64,000 bases of DNA from Streptomyces varsoviensis (GTDB lineage Bacteria; Actinomycetota; Actinomycetes; Streptomycetales; Streptomycetaceae), in assembly GCF_000718635.1 (NCBI RefSeq), contig NZ_JOBF01000029.1, positions 26,451-90,450 of the forward strand, read 5' to 3'. This document shows positions 47,903 to 57,609 of this stretch, one piece after another; positions within the stretch are counted from its first letter, which is position 1, and each line of letters begins with the position of its first letter. A program made the translations under genes and the position numbers. Under the pieces are notes generated by a model. The model ran no database searches. It saw only the letters and a list, made by a program, of their open reading frames with translations, and was not told the origin of the DNA.

Positions 47903-50221
47903 ATGGCAGGCAAGCCGCCCGCAGGGGATCCGGTACAGGACGCGCCCGACGTCACCGCGCCACAGCACTCCGCCGCCGGACTGCCGGCCGTCGCCCACTC
48001 ACTGCTCATGGCCCGGCAGCAGATGGGCGTGCGCCGCACCGCCCTCACCCTCCTCAAGGTCAACCAGAAGGACGGATTCGACTGCCCCGGCTGCGCCTGG
48101 CCCGAGCCCGACCACCGGCACACCGCCGAATTCTGCGAGAACGGCGCCAAGGCCGTCGCCGAGGAAGCGACGCTGCGCCGCGTCACCCCCGACTTCTTCG
48201 CCGCCCACCCCGTCGCCGACCTCGCCGCCCGCAGCGGCTACTGGCTCGGCCAGCAGGGCCGCCTCACCCAGCCCATGTACCTCGCCGAAGGCGCCGAGCG
48301 CTACGAGCCGGTGCCCTGGGAGCGGGCCTTCGACATCATCGCCGAGGAGCTGACCGCCCTCGACTCCCCCGACGAGGCCGTCTTCTACACCTCCGGGCGC
48401 ACCAGCAACGAGGCCGCCTTCCTCTACCAGCTCTTCGCCCGCGAATTCGGCACCAACAACCTGCCCGACTGCTCCAACATGTGCCACGAGTCCTCCGGCT
48501 CCGCGCTCACGGAGACCATCGGCGTCGGCAAGGGCAGCGTCCTCCTCGAAGACCTCTACAAGGCGGACCTGATCATCGTCGCCGGGCAGAACCCCGGCAC
48601 CAACCACCCGCGCATGCTCTCCGCCCTGGAGAAGGCCAAGCAGGGCGGCGCGAAGATCATCTCGGTCAATCCGCTGCCCGAGGCCGGCCTGGAGCGCTTC
48701 AAGAACCCCCAGAAGGCCCGCGGCCTCGCCGGCCACGGCACCCCCCTCACCGACCTCTTCCTCCAGATCCGCCTCGGCGGCGACCAGGCCCTCTTCCGCA
48801 TCCTGAACAAACTCATCCTCGACACCCAGGGCGCCGTCGACCAGGAGTTCATCGACGCGCACACCCACGGCTTCGAGGAATTCGCCCGAGCCGCCCGCGC
48901 CGCCGACTGGGACGAGACCATCGAGGCCACCGGGCTCGAACGCACCGAGATCGAGCGCATGCTGCGCATGGTCCTCGACTCCCGGCGCACCATCGTCTGC
49001 TGGGCCATGGGCCTCACCCAGCACAAGCACTCCGTCCCCACCATCCAGGAAGTCGTCAACTTCCTCCTGCTGCGCGGCAACATCGGCCGCCCCGGCGCCG
49101 GCGTCTGCCCCGTACGCGGCCACAGCAACGTCCAGGGCGACCGCACCATGGGCATCTTCGAACGGCCGGCCCCCGCCTTCCTCGACGCCCTGGAGAAGGA
49201 GTTCGGCTTCGCGCCGCCCCGCGCCCACGGCCTCGACGTCGTACGGGCCATCCGCGCGCTGCGCGACGGCGACGCCAAGGTCTTCTTCGCCATGGGCGGC
49301 AACTTCGTCTCCGCCACCCCCGACACCGAGGCCACCGAGGCCGCGATGCGCCGCGCCCGCCTCACCGTCCACGTCTCGACCAAACTCAACCGCTCCCACA
49401 CGGTGACCGGCGCCCGCGCCCTCATCCTCCCCACCCTCGGCCGCACCGAGCGCGACACCCAGGCCGGCGGCGACCAGTTCGTCACCGTCGAGGACTCCAT
49501 GGGCATGGTCCACGCCTCCCGCGGCCGGCTGCGGCCCGCCGGCCCCCACCTGCTCTCCGAGCCCGCCATCGTCTGCCGCCTGGCGCGCAGCGTCCTCGGC
49601 CCCGAAAGCCGCGTCCCCTGGGACGAGTTCGAGAAGGACTACGGCGCGATCCGCGACCGCATCGCCGCCGTCGTCCCCGGCTTCGAGGACTTCAACGCCA
49701 AGGTCGCCCGGCCCGGCGGCTTCGCCCTGCCGCACGCCCCGCGCGACGACCGCCGCTTCCCCACCGCCACCGGCAAGGCCAACTTCACCGCCGCCCCCGT
49801 CGAATACCCCAAGGCGCCCGAAGGCCGGCTGCTCCTGCAGACCCTCCGCTCCCACGACCAGTACAACACCACCATCTACGGCCTCGACGACCGTTACCGG
49901 GGCATCAAGAACGGCCGCCGCGTCGTCCTCGTCCACCCCGACGACGCCCGCGCGCGCGGCCTCGCCGACGGCTCGTACGCCGACCTCGTCAGCGAATGGA
50001 CGGACGGCACCGAACGGCGCGCGGCCGACTTCCGGATCGTGTACTACCCCACCGCGCGCGGCTGCGCCGCCGCCTACTACCCCGAGACCAATGTCCTGGT
50101 CCCCCTGGACCACACCGCCGACACCAGCAACACCCCCGCCTCGAAATCCGTGGTCGTACGGCTGGAGCCCGCCGCGTCCACCGCCCCCGCACCCGGGACC
50201 GGCCGCCCGGACCCGGCCTGA
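47903..50221 (+). CDS. FdhF/YdeP-family molybdopterin oxidoreductase
   Basis: The 772-residue protein has the molybdopterin enzyme fold: an N-terminal Cys pair (FDCPGCAWPEPDHRH), the active-site region LPDCSNMCHESSGSALTETI, cofactor-binding IIVAGQNPGTNHPRML and WAMGLTQHKHSV, and a C-terminal MopB-binding domain (LRSHDQYNTTIYGLDDRYRG). The family is formate dehydrogenase-like, with YdeP linked to acid stress in E. coli; the substrate here is unknown. The ATG at 47903 has GAAGGGGAG upstream. Divergent from polA, with two TGTCAGT copies just upstream at 47835 and 47848. Confidence 0.9.
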   Translation: MAGKPPAGDPVQDAPDVTAPQHSAAGLPAVAHSLLMARQQMGVRRTALTLLKVNQKDGFDCPGCAWPEPDHRHTAEFCENGAKAVAEEATLRRVTPDFFAAHPVADLAARSGYWLGQQGRLTQPMYLAEGAERYEPVPWERAFDIIAEELTALDSPDEAVFYTSGRTSNEAAFLYQLFAREFGTNNLPDCSNMCHESSGSALTETIGVGKGSVLLEDLYKADLIIVAGQNPGTNHPRMLSALEKAKQGGAKIISVNPLPEAGLERFKNPQKARGLAGHGTPLTDLFLQIRLGGDQALFRILNKLILDTQGAVDQEFIDAHTHGFEEFARAARAADWDETIEATGLERTEIERMLRMVLDSRRTIVCWAMGLTQHKHSVPTIQEVVNFLLLRGNIGRPGAGVCPVRGHSNVQGDRTMGIFERPAPAFLDALEKEFGFAPPRAHGLDVVRAIRALRDGDAKVFFAMGGNFVSATPDTEATEAAMRRARLTVHVSTKLNRSHTVTGARALILPTLGRTERDTQAGGDQFVTVEDSMGMVHASRGRLRPAGPHLLSEPAIVCRLARSVLGPESRVPWDEFEKDYGAIRDRIAAVVPGFEDFNAKVARPGGFALPHAPRDDRRFPTATGKANFTAAPVEYPKAPEGRLLLQTLRSHDQYNTTIYGLDDRYRGIKNGRRVVLVHPDDARARGLADGSYADLVSEWTDGTERRAADFRIVYYPTARGCAAAYYPETNVLVPLDHTADTSNTPASKSVVVRLEPAASTAPAPGTGRPDPA

Positions 50222-50308
50222 AAGCCTTCCGGGACGCCTGGTAAGACTTCCGGCACGGAAGCCGTTGCCACATCAACGACCACGAAGGACGATCGGAGCC
50301 GCGACCCC

Positions 50309-50803
50309 ATGGGCGAACAGAGCCGGACCACGTTCCCACAAGAAGTCCTGGACCGGTGGGCCGACAGCGGCCTCGACCTGTCCCGGATGATGACCGCCGG
50401 ACACCTGGGCGACCGGATGAGCGTCCAGATCGTCCACGCCTCCCCCGAGCGCGTGGTCGCCACCATGCCCGTCGAGGGCAACACCCAGCCGTACGGCCTG
50501 CTGCACGGCGGCGCCTCCGCCGTGCTCGCCGAAACCCTCGGCTCCGTCGGCTCGATGCTGCACGGCGGCCCCACCAAGATCGCCGTGGGCGTCGACCTCA
50601 ACTGCACCCACCACCGCAGCGCCCGCTCCGGGCTCGTCACCGGCGTCGCCACGCCCGTACACCGCGGCCGCTCCACCGCCACGTACGAGATCGTCATCAC
50701 CGACGAGGACGACAAGCGCGTCTGCACCGCCCGCCTCACCTGCCTGCTGCGCGACGCGCCGCACGCCGCGCGACCCGAGCCCGGCGCGACGCCCGGCCGC
50801 TGA
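50309..50803 (+). CDS. Hotdog-fold acyl-CoA thioesterase (PaaI-like)
   Basis: The 164-residue protein has the hotdog signature YGLLHGGASAVLAETLGS, the active-site region of PaaI and DHNA-CoA thioesterases, followed by KIAVGVDLNCTHHRSA. It should hydrolyse an acyl-CoA thioester in the cytoplasm, substrate unknown. It lies 87 bp after the FdhF/YdeP gene on the same strand. The ATG at 50309 is preceded by GGAG within about 12 bp. Confidence 0.88.
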   Translation: MGEQSRTTFPQEVLDRWADSGLDLSRMMTAGHLGDRMSVQIVHASPERVVATMPVEGNTQPYGLLHGGASAVLAETLGSVGSMLHGGPTKIAVGVDLNCTHHRSARSGLVTGVATPVHRGRSTATYEIVITDEDDKRVCTARLTCLLRDAPHAARPEPGATPGR

Positions 50804-50935
50804 CGGCGCGGGAGCCCACGACGCGCGGGGGAGCCGACTCGCGCCGCATCGCCGCGGCCAGCCCCTCCCCCGCCCCCTGGGGCCCCGAGCGGCCCGAAGC
50901 CGCCGCCCGCGCTTCCCGGCGCCGGGCGGCGGCCC

Positions 50936-50941
50936 TACCGT
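50936..50941 (+). promoter_or_regulatory. -10 box of a leaderless transcript (lipoprotein gene)
   Basis: TACCGT lies 6 bp before the ATG at 50948 with no ribosome binding site between. Confidence 0.4.
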
Positions 50942-50947
50942 GCCCCC

Positions 50948-51373
50948 ATGAGGGCCCCGCCCCGCACCCCCGCACGGCGCGCCGCCGCCGGCGCCCTGGC
51001 GCTCGCCGCCGCGCTCCCCCTCGCACTCGGCGGCTGCGCCGACCCCGCGCCCCACCGCCCCCGGGCCACGGCCTCCGCCGGGCCGAGCGCCGCGTCCACC
51101 GCCACGCTCATCCAGGTCTGTACGCGCCTCATCGCCTACTGGGCCGTACAGGAACTCACCGGCGGTGAGGGGGCCGGCCTCGACTGGGAACAGAAGGGCC
51201 TGTCCAACGAACAGCGCGCGATCTACGACGACATCGTGCGCGCCGCACACGCCGAGCGGGACGCCCACGGCCCGGACGCCGCGCGCCGGCTGATCGAACG
51301 CCAAGCCGCACAGCGCTGCACCGCCGCGAACGGCGCGACCTACAACTCCGAGAACTGGCGCCCGCCGACATGA
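50948..51373 (+). CDS. Small lipoprotein, unknown function
   Basis: 141 residues. An Arg-rich N-terminus and hydrophobic stretch end in the lipobox LGGC (Cys29), so it is probably a membrane-anchored lipoprotein. A Pro/Ala/Ser spacer leads to a small domain with two Cys (VCTRLIAYW and QRCTAANGATYN) that could form a disulfide. No family recognised. Probably leaderless. Confidence 0.7.
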   Translation: MRAPPRTPARRAAAGALALAAALPLALGGCADPAPHRPRATASAGPSAASTATLIQVCTRLIAYWAVQELTGGEGAGLDWEQKGLSNEQRAIYDDIVRAAHAERDAHGPDAARRLIERQAAQRCTAANGATYNSENWRPPT

Positions 51374-51807
51374 CCGTCCCCTCTACCGCGCCATAACTCT
51401 CCGTAGCATTCGCGCCATTCGGAATCGGAGATTCTTTCCCGGAGGGGGCTACGGCCGCGATCTTTCGCCGGCTTCCGCTCCGGCCCATGGTCCGTTTCGG
51501 GCCGGGTCCCGCCCCCACTCATTAACAGAACTGCGGAATCATGCGATCCAGATCGGCGAAGAAGTCATGATCCGCACCAACCGTCCGATTAGATCTTCTA
51601 CACAAACCCCAAACAGTGATTCGCGTCATAACAAGACAGTCACAGCATGGGCGGCACCACTGCCTCAGCCCCCCACACACCCTTATAGTCACGGCCAGTC
51701 ACCACCCCGCCGGGCGGCTCGCACCTCAAGCACCGCACATTCCCCACCCACCCGGCGAGCGATACGGCACCTCAGCAGAGGAGGCCGCGCCAGGGAAAGG
51801 AATCGAC
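51374..51807. other. Intergenic region, 434 bp, upstream of the liv operon
   Basis: No gene seen. It is more AT-rich than its surroundings in places (ATTAGATCTTCTACAC at about 51590; GTCATAACAAGACAG at about 51625). A TATAGT -10 candidate at 51684-51689 would give a leader of about 110 nt to the livK GTG; the -35 region is weak, suggesting activator or nitrogen control. A short inverted repeat GAATC-GGA-GATTC lies at about 51421. Confidence 0.5.
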
Positions 51808-53040
51808 GTGCGACACCGTTCCTTGCTCATCCTCACCACCGCGCTCACCACAGGGGCCCTCACCCTCAGCGCCTGCGGTTCCCGCGACGACGACAAAGGC
51901 GGCGGCAACGGCGGCGAGAAGACCACCGTGACCATAGGCGTCGACGCCCCGCTGACCGGCTCCCTCTCCGCCATCGGCCAAGGAATCAAGAACTCCGTCG
52001 ACCTCGCCGTGAAAACCGCCAACAAGAACAACGAGGTCAAAGGCGTCACCTTCAAGATCGAGCCGCTCGACGACCAGGCCGTCCCCGCCTCCGGCCAGCA
52101 GAACGCCACCAAACTCGCCGCCGACGAGAGCGTCCTCGGCGTCGTCGGCCCCCTCAACTCGGGCGTCGCCCAGTCCATGCAGCGAGTCTTCGCCAACGCC
52201 AACCTCACCCAGGTCTCCCCCGCCAACACCAACCCCGCCCTCAGCCAGGGCGACAAGTGGGGCCAGGGGAAGAAGAGCCGCCCCTTCAAGACCTACTTCC
52301 GCACCGCCACCACCGACATCATCCAAGGCCGCTTCGCCGCCCAATACCTCTACAACGACGCCAAGAAACGCAAAGCCTTCGTCGTCGACGACAAACAGAC
52401 CTACGGCGCCGGCCTCGCCACCATCTTCAGCCAGGAATTCAAACGGCTCGGCGGACAAGTAGTCGGCACCGACCACCTCACCACCAAGGAAACCGACTTC
52501 TCCAGCACCGCCAACAAAATCAAGAACTCGGGCGCCGACTCCGTCTACTTCGGCGGCCAGTACCCCGAAGGCGGCCTCCTGTCCGGCCAGACCAAACGCG
52601 CGGGCGCCAACGTGCCCGTCATGGGCGGCGACGGCATCTACGACCCCGCCTTCATCAAAGCCGCGGGCGGCAGCAACAACGGAGACCTCGCCACCTCCGT
52701 CGGCTACCCCGTACAGCAACTCGACTCCGCCAAGAACTTCATCAAGGACTACGCGGCCCAGAACTACAAAGACCCCTACGCCGCATACGGCGGCTACTCC
52801 TACGACGGCGCCTGGGCCATCATCCAGGCCGTCAAGAAGGTCATGGCCGACAACGACGGCAAACTCCCCGACAAGGCCCGCGAAAAAGTCGTCGAGGCCA
52901 TGTCCCAAGTCTCATTCCAAGGCGTCACCGGCAAAGTCTCCTTCGACCAGTACGGAGACACCACCAACAAACAACTCACCGTCTACACCGTCAAAGGCGG
53001 CAAGTGGACGACCGTGAAGAGCGCCACCTTCGAGGAATGA
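51808..53040 (+). CDS. livK: Branched-chain amino-acid ABC transporter, substrate-binding lipoprotein
   Basis: 410 residues with a lipobox LSAC (after TTGALT), a Gly/Asp-rich spacer, then a type-I periplasmic-binding fold: TIGVDAPLTGSLSAIGQGIK, GVVGPLNSGVAQSMQR, FRTATTDIIQGRFAAQYLY, VPVMGGDGIYDPAFI and DPYAAYGGYSYDGAWAI. It captures Leu/Ile/Val or related amino acids outside the membrane and delivers them to LivHM. The GTG at 51808 has GGGAAAGG 8 bp upstream. First gene of livKHMGF; a hairpin follows the stop. Confidence 0.92.
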   Translation: MRHRSLLILTTALTTGALTLSACGSRDDDKGGGNGGEKTTVTIGVDAPLTGSLSAIGQGIKNSVDLAVKTANKNNEVKGVTFKIEPLDDQAVPASGQQNATKLAADESVLGVVGPLNSGVAQSMQRVFANANLTQVSPANTNPALSQGDKWGQGKKSRPFKTYFRTATTDIIQGRFAAQYLYNDAKKRKAFVVDDKQTYGAGLATIFSQEFKRLGGQVVGTDHLTTKETDFSSTANKIKNSGADSVYFGGQYPEGGLLSGQTKRAGANVPVMGGDGIYDPAFIKAAGGSNNGDLATSVGYPVQQLDSAKNFIKDYAAQNYKDPYAAYGGYSYDGAWAIIQAVKKVMADNDGKLPDKAREKVVEAMSQVSFQGVTGKVSFDQYGDTTNKQLTVYTVKGGKWTTVKSATFEE

Positions 53041-53067
53041 CCACCGCGCCGCCCCGCCACAGCACCC

Positions 53068-53100
53068 CCGCGCGAGGGCGCCACCAGCGCCCCCGCGCGG
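53068..53100 (+). terminator. Intra-operon hairpin between livK and livH
   Basis: A 13-bp stem with one mismatch (CCGCGCG-A-GGGCGC against GCGCCC-C-CGCGCGG) and a 5-nt loop. It probably stabilises the livK message and attenuates read-through, so binding protein exceeds the membrane components. Confidence 0.65.
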
Positions 53101-53134
53101 CGTCACATCCGACACCCGCATCGGAGGCCCCGCG

Positions 53135-54067
53135 GTGCACGAACTACCCCAAACACTCCTCACCGGCCTGGCCCTCGGCGCCACTTACGGGCTGATCGCC
53201 ATCGGCTACACCATGGTCTACGGCATCATCCAGCTCATCAACTTCGCCCACGGCGAGATCGTCATGATCGGCGGCTTCGGCGCCCTCACCATCTGGCTCT
53301 GGCTCCCCAGCAACACCTCCCTCACCCTCGCCATCCCCCTCATGCTCATCGGCGCCGTCATCGCCTCCGTCGCCGTCGCCACCGCCGCCGAACGCTTCGC
53401 CTACCGCCCCCTGCGCGGCGCACCCCGACTCGCCCCACTGATCACCGCCATCGGACTCTCCCTCGCCCTCCAGCAAATCGTCTGGAGCTTCTACCCCAAC
53501 GCCAAGAAGGCCCGCCCCTTCCCCCAGATCAGCGGCGACTCCTTCCAGCTCGCCGGCAACCTCCACCTCCAGCGCAACGACATCTTCGTCCTCGTCGCCG
53601 CACCCATCTGCATGGCCGCCCTCGGCCTGTTCATCGCCAACAGCCGCACCGGCCGCGCCATGCAAGCCACCGCCCAGGACCCCGACACCGCGAAACTCAT
53701 GGGCATCAACACCGACCGCATCATCGTCCTCGCCTTCGCCATCGGCGGCGGATTCGCCGGTGTCGCGGGCGTCGCCTACGGCCTGCGCATCGGACAGGTC
53801 GAAGTCCTCATGGGCTTCATCCTCGGCCTCAAAGCCTTCACCGCGGCCGTGCTCGGCGGCATCGGCAACATCTACGGAGCCATGCTCGGCGGCGTCGTCC
53901 TCGGCATCGCCGAAGCCCTCGCCATCACCTACGTCCAGGACATCCCCGGCATGCAGCAGCTCGGCGGCGGCGGCTGGGCCAACGTCTGGGCCTTCGCCCT
54001 CCTCATCGCCGTGCTCCTCCTACGGCCCCAAGGACTCCTCGGCGAACGCGTAGCGGATCGGGCGTGA
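53135..54067 (+). CDS. livH: Branched-chain amino-acid ABC transporter permease LivH
   Basis: 310 residues, about eight transmembrane helices. Family motifs include LATGYTMVYGIIQLINFAHG-like IAIGYTMVYGIIQLINFAHG near the start, the EAA-like loop GRAMQATAQDPDTAKLMGIN that contacts the ATPase, and LKAFTAAVLGGIGNIYGAML. Forms the pore with LivM. GTG at 53135 with CGGAGG upstream. Its stop overlaps the livM start (GTGA). Confidence 0.95.
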   Translation: MHELPQTLLTGLALGATYGLIAIGYTMVYGIIQLINFAHGEIVMIGGFGALTIWLWLPSNTSLTLAIPLMLIGAVIASVAVATAAERFAYRPLRGAPRLAPLITAIGLSLALQQIVWSFYPNAKKARPFPQISGDSFQLAGNLHLQRNDIFVLVAAPICMAALGLFIANSRTGRAMQATAQDPDTAKLMGINTDRIIVLAFAIGGGFAGVAGVAYGLRIGQVEVLMGFILGLKAFTAAVLGGIGNIYGAMLGGVVLGIAEALAITYVQDIPGMQQLGGGGWANVWAFALLIAVLLLRPQGLLGERVADRA

Positions 54068-55902
54068 CAGCGATGACCACACCAACCCCCACCGAAACCA
54101 CCCCCGTCATCCCCCTCCCCCTCACCACCGCCCGCATCATCACCGCCGCCGGAGCCGCCCTCACCATCCTCTCCACCTTCCTCGCCTGGACCTGGACCAC
54201 CGCCTTCCCCGGCAACCTCACCGTCACCGGCTACCCCGGCGGCCTCCAAATCCTCACCCTCATCGGCGGCATCCTCACCCTCGCCTTCACCCTCTCCGCC
54301 TGGCGCACCCCCGGCCTCACCTGGCTCACCCCCACCGGCGGCAACAACGCCACCGCCTACCTCGCCGCCGGCACCCTAGCCACCACCTGGTACACCCTCA
54401 TCGCCATCGCCGACCAACTCGGCGGCCTCGCCAACCTCGAACCCGGCGGCTACATCGCCGCCGCCACCACCCTGACCGCACTCCTCGGCGCCCTCGCCCA
54501 CCCCATCGACCGACGCACCGCCGCCTCACTGCCGCAGCACGGCCGACTCCACACCGGCGCCCTCGGCAAAGCCCTCCACGGCATCTACCGGACCGTACGC
54601 CCCGGCCGCACCCCACGCCCCTTACGCCCCGCCCGCCCCCTCCCCGCCTGGGCCGAAATCCTCATCATCGCCGCCGCGTTCGGCATCGCCCTCTATACCG
54701 TCACCTACGGAATAGACACCGAATACGGCGAACTCTTCACCGGATTCCTCATCCTCGTATCCTTCGCCGCCGCCGCACTCTTCAAAGCCGGCCTCATCGC
54801 CCGGCTCGCCACCCTCACCAACAAACACCGCAACATCTCCATCGCCGCCGCATTCGCCGCCGCGGCCGCCTTCCCCTTCACCCAGAGCACCGACCAATAC
54901 ACCCTCATCGCCGTCAACATCCTCATCTTCGCGACCGTCGCCCTCGGCCTCAACGTCGTCGTCGGACTCGCCGGCCTCCTCGACCTCGGATACGTCGCAT
55001 TCCTCGGCGTCGGCGCCTACACCGCCGCCCTCGTCTCCGGCTCCACCGCCTCCACCCTCGACGTCCACTTCCCCTTCTGGGCCGCCGCCCTCACCGGCGC
55101 CGCAGCCTCCCTCGTCTTCGGCGTCATCATCGGCGCCCCCACCCTCCGCCTACGCGGCGACTACCTCGCCATCGTCACCCTCGGCTTCGGAGAAATATTC
55201 CGCATCACCGTCGAAAACCTCGACGGAAACTCCGGCCCATCCGTCACCAACGGACCGAACGGAATCCCCAACATCCCCGACCTCGTCCTCTTCGGCTACT
55301 CATTCGGCACACCCCACGACGTCGCCGGAACCACCCTCACCCCCTTCGCCAACTACTACCTGCTCATGCTCCTCATCACCATCCTCGTCGTCCTCGTCTT
55401 CAGCCGCGCCGGAAACTCCCGCATAGGCCGCGCCTGGATAGCCATCCGCGAAGACGAAACCGCCGCCACCGCCAGCGGCATCAACAGCTTCCGCCTCAAA
55501 CTCCTCGCCTTCGCCCTCGGCGCCACCCTCGCCGGACTCGCCGGCACCGTCCAAGCCCACGTCACCTCCACCGCCGTACCCGAGCAATACGTCTTCGCCG
55601 GCCCCGTACCCCCCAACTCCGCCTTCCTCCTCGCCGCCGTCATCCTCGGCGGAATGGGCACCATCAGCGGACCACTCCTCGGCGCGGCCCTCCTCTACCT
55701 CATCCCCGCAAAACTCCAATTCCTCCAGGACTACCAACTCCTCGCCTTCGGCCTGGCACTCATCCTCCTCATGCGACTGCGCCCCGAAGGAATCATCCCC
55801 AACCGCCGCCAGCAGCTCGAATACCACGACACCGGCCAACTCGACGTCCCCGACCGCGACCTACCACCCGGCACCGTCGGCGTCACCAAGGCAGGGGCGT
55901 GA
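54064..55902 (+). CDS. livM: Branched-chain amino-acid ABC transporter permease LivM, N-terminally extended
   Basis: The C-terminal 400 residues are canonical LivM: LNVVVGLAGLLDLGYVAFLG, LRLRGDYLAIVTLGFGEIFR, the ATPase-contact loop GRAWIAIREDETAATASGIN and VILGGMGTISGPLLGAAL. The first ~200 residues are an extension with about four more hydrophobic helices (IITAAGAALTILSTFLAW, LTLIGGILTLAFTLSAW, AAGTLATTWYTLIAIA, AATTLTALLGALAHP), making the 612-residue protein larger than typical LivM. The GTG at 54064 overlaps the livH stop. Confidence 0.93.
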   Translation: MTAMTTPTPTETTPVIPLPLTTARIITAAGAALTILSTFLAWTWTTAFPGNLTVTGYPGGLQILTLIGGILTLAFTLSAWRTPGLTWLTPTGGNNATAYLAAGTLATTWYTLIAIADQLGGLANLEPGGYIAAATTLTALLGALAHPIDRRTAASLPQHGRLHTGALGKALHGIYRTVRPGRTPRPLRPARPLPAWAEILIIAAAFGIALYTVTYGIDTEYGELFTGFLILVSFAAAALFKAGLIARLATLTNKHRNISIAAAFAAAAAFPFTQSTDQYTLIAVNILIFATVALGLNVVVGLAGLLDLGYVAFLGVGAYTAALVSGSTASTLDVHFPFWAAALTGAAASLVFGVIIGAPTLRLRGDYLAIVTLGFGEIFRITVENLDGNSGPSVTNGPNGIPNIPDLVLFGYSFGTPHDVAGTTLTPFANYYLLMLLITILVVLVFSRAGNSRIGRAWIAIREDETAATASGINSFRLKLLAFALGATLAGLAGTVQAHVTSTAVPEQYVFAGPVPPNSAFLLAAVILGGMGTISGPLLGAALLYLIPAKLQFLQDYQLLAFGLALILLMRLRPEGIIPNRRQQLEYHDTGQLDVPDRDLPPGTVGVTKAGA

Positions 55903-56819
55903 ACCCCATGACGACCACGACCACCACCGAAACCCCCGTACTCACCGCCACCGGCGTCACCATGCGCTTCGGCGGACTCACCGCCGTACGCGCCGTCGAC
56001 CTCAGCGTCCACCCCCACGAAATCGTCGGCCTCATCGGACCCAACGGCGCCGGAAAAACCACCTTCTTCAACTGCCTCACCGGCCTCTACGTACCCACCA
56101 GCGGAAAAGTCGCCTACAAAAACACCACCCTCCCACCCAAACCCCACCTCGTCGCCAAAGCAGGAATCGCCCGAACCTTCCAGAACATCCGCCTCTTCGC
56201 CAACATGACCGTCCTCGAAAACGTCCTCGTCGGCCACCACACCCGCACCAAAGAAGGACTCTTCGCCGCCCTCCTACGAGGCCCCGCCTTCCACCGAGCC
56301 GAAAAAGCCTCCACCCAACGCGCCCAAGAACTCCTCGAATTCACCGGCCTCACCCCCAAAGCCGACCACCTCGCCCGCAACCTCCCCTACGGCGAACAAC
56401 GAAAACTCGAAATCGCCCGCGCCCTCGCCGGCGACCCCGGACTCCTCCTCCTCGACGAACCCACCGCCGGAATGAACCCCCAAGAAACCCGCGCCACCCA
56501 ACAACTCGTCTTCGCCATCCGCGACCAAGGCACCGCAGTCCTCGTCATCGAGCACGACATGCGCTTCATCTTCAACCTCTGCGACCGCGTCGCCGTCCTC
56601 GTCCAAGGCGAAAAACTCACCGAAGGCACCACCGACGCCGTACAAGCCGACGAACGCGTCATCGCCGCCTACCTCGGCACCCCCTTCGAAGGCGCACCCG
56701 GAGCCGACGAAATAGCAGAAGTCGAAGCCGCCGAAGCCGCCGAGACCGCTGGAGCCGCTGAGAACGCTGAAACAGCGACACCACCGGACACCGTCGCCCG
56801 CCCGGAGGACAACCAGTGA
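55899..56819 (+). CDS. livG: Branched-chain amino-acid ABC transporter ATPase LivG, with an acidic tail
   Basis: The 306-residue ATPase has Walker A GPNGAGKTT, the family loop FQNIRLFANMTVLENVLVG, the signature (LPYGEQRKLEIARAL in place of LSGGQ), Walker B LLLLDEPTAGMNP and the switch His in VIEHDMRF. After about residue 265 an Ala/Glu-rich tail (EVEAAEAAETAGAAENAE) extends it beyond the usual ~260 residues. GTG at 55899 overlaps the livM stop; the ATG at 55908 is an alternative start. Pairs with LivF. Confidence 0.94.
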   Translation: MNPMTTTTTTETPVLTATGVTMRFGGLTAVRAVDLSVHPHEIVGLIGPNGAGKTTFFNCLTGLYVPTSGKVAYKNTTLPPKPHLVAKAGIARTFQNIRLFANMTVLENVLVGHHTRTKEGLFAALLRGPAFHRAEKASTQRAQELLEFTGLTPKADHLARNLPYGEQRKLEIARALAGDPGLLLLDEPTAGMNPQETRATQQLVFAIRDQGTAVLVIEHDMRFIFNLCDRVAVLVQGEKLTEGTTDAVQADERVIAAYLGTPFEGAPGADEIAEVEAAEAAETAGAAENAETATPPDTVARPEDNQ

Positions 56820-57532
56820 CCGCACTCCTCGAAGTGGACGACCTCAAAGTCGCCTACGGCAACATCCAAGCCGTCAAAGGCATCACCTTCACCGTCCACA
56901 CCGGCCAAGTCGTCACCCTCATCGGCACCAACGGAGCCGGCAAAACCACCACCCTGCGCACCATCTCCGGCCTCCTCACCCCCCAAAGCGGCACCATCAC
57001 CTTCGACGGCCAACCCCTCACCAAAACCCCCGCCCACCACATCGTCGCCCGCGGCCTCGCCCACTCCCCCGAAGGCCGCCGCATCTTCCCCCGCCTCACC
57101 GTCGCCGAAAACCTCCAACTCGGCGCGTTCCTCAGAAAAAACCCCACCGAAATCAACAAGGACACCGAACGCGCCTACGAACTCTTCCCCATACTCGGCG
57201 AACGCCGCAAACAAGCAGCCGGCACCCTCTCCGGCGGCGAACAACAAATGCTCGCCATGGGCCGCGCCCTCATGTCCCGCCCCAAACTCCTCATGCTCGA
57301 CGAACCATCCATGGGGCTCTCCCCCATCATGATGCAGAAAATCATGGAAACCATCGCAGAACTCAAATCCACCGGCACCACCATCCTCCTCGTAGAACAG
57401 AACGCCCAAGCCGCCCTCTCCCTCGCCGACTACGGCCACGTCATGGAAATCGGCACCATCGTCCTCTCCGGCACCGGCGACCACCTCCTCCACAACGAAT
57501 CCGTACGCAAGGCCTACCTCGGCGAAGACTGA
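56816..57532 (+). CDS. livF: Branched-chain amino-acid ABC transporter ATPase LivF
   Basis: The 238-residue second ATPase has Walker A GTNGAGKTT, the LivF motif SPEGRRIFPRLTVAENL, signature LSGGEQQMLAMGRAL, Walker B LLMLDEPSMGLSP and LLVEQNAQAALSLAD (Q in place of the switch His, as usual for LivF). The GTG at 56816 overlaps the livG stop, completing a fully overlapping livHMGF set. Confidence 0.95.
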   Translation: MTALLEVDDLKVAYGNIQAVKGITFTVHTGQVVTLIGTNGAGKTTTLRTISGLLTPQSGTITFDGQPLTKTPAHHIVARGLAHSPEGRRIFPRLTVAENLQLGAFLRKNPTEINKDTERAYELFPILGERRKQAAGTLSGGEQQMLAMGRALMSRPKLLMLDEPSMGLSPIMMQKIMETIAELKSTGTTILLVEQNAQAALSLADYGHVMEIGTIVLSGTGDHLLHNESVRKAYLGED

Positions 57533-57609
57533 ACCCCGACACCACACCGGCCGCCGCGCGAATGTTCCCTGGTGTTCCCCCGGCCCCTTATGCGCGACGC
57601 CCGGACTGA

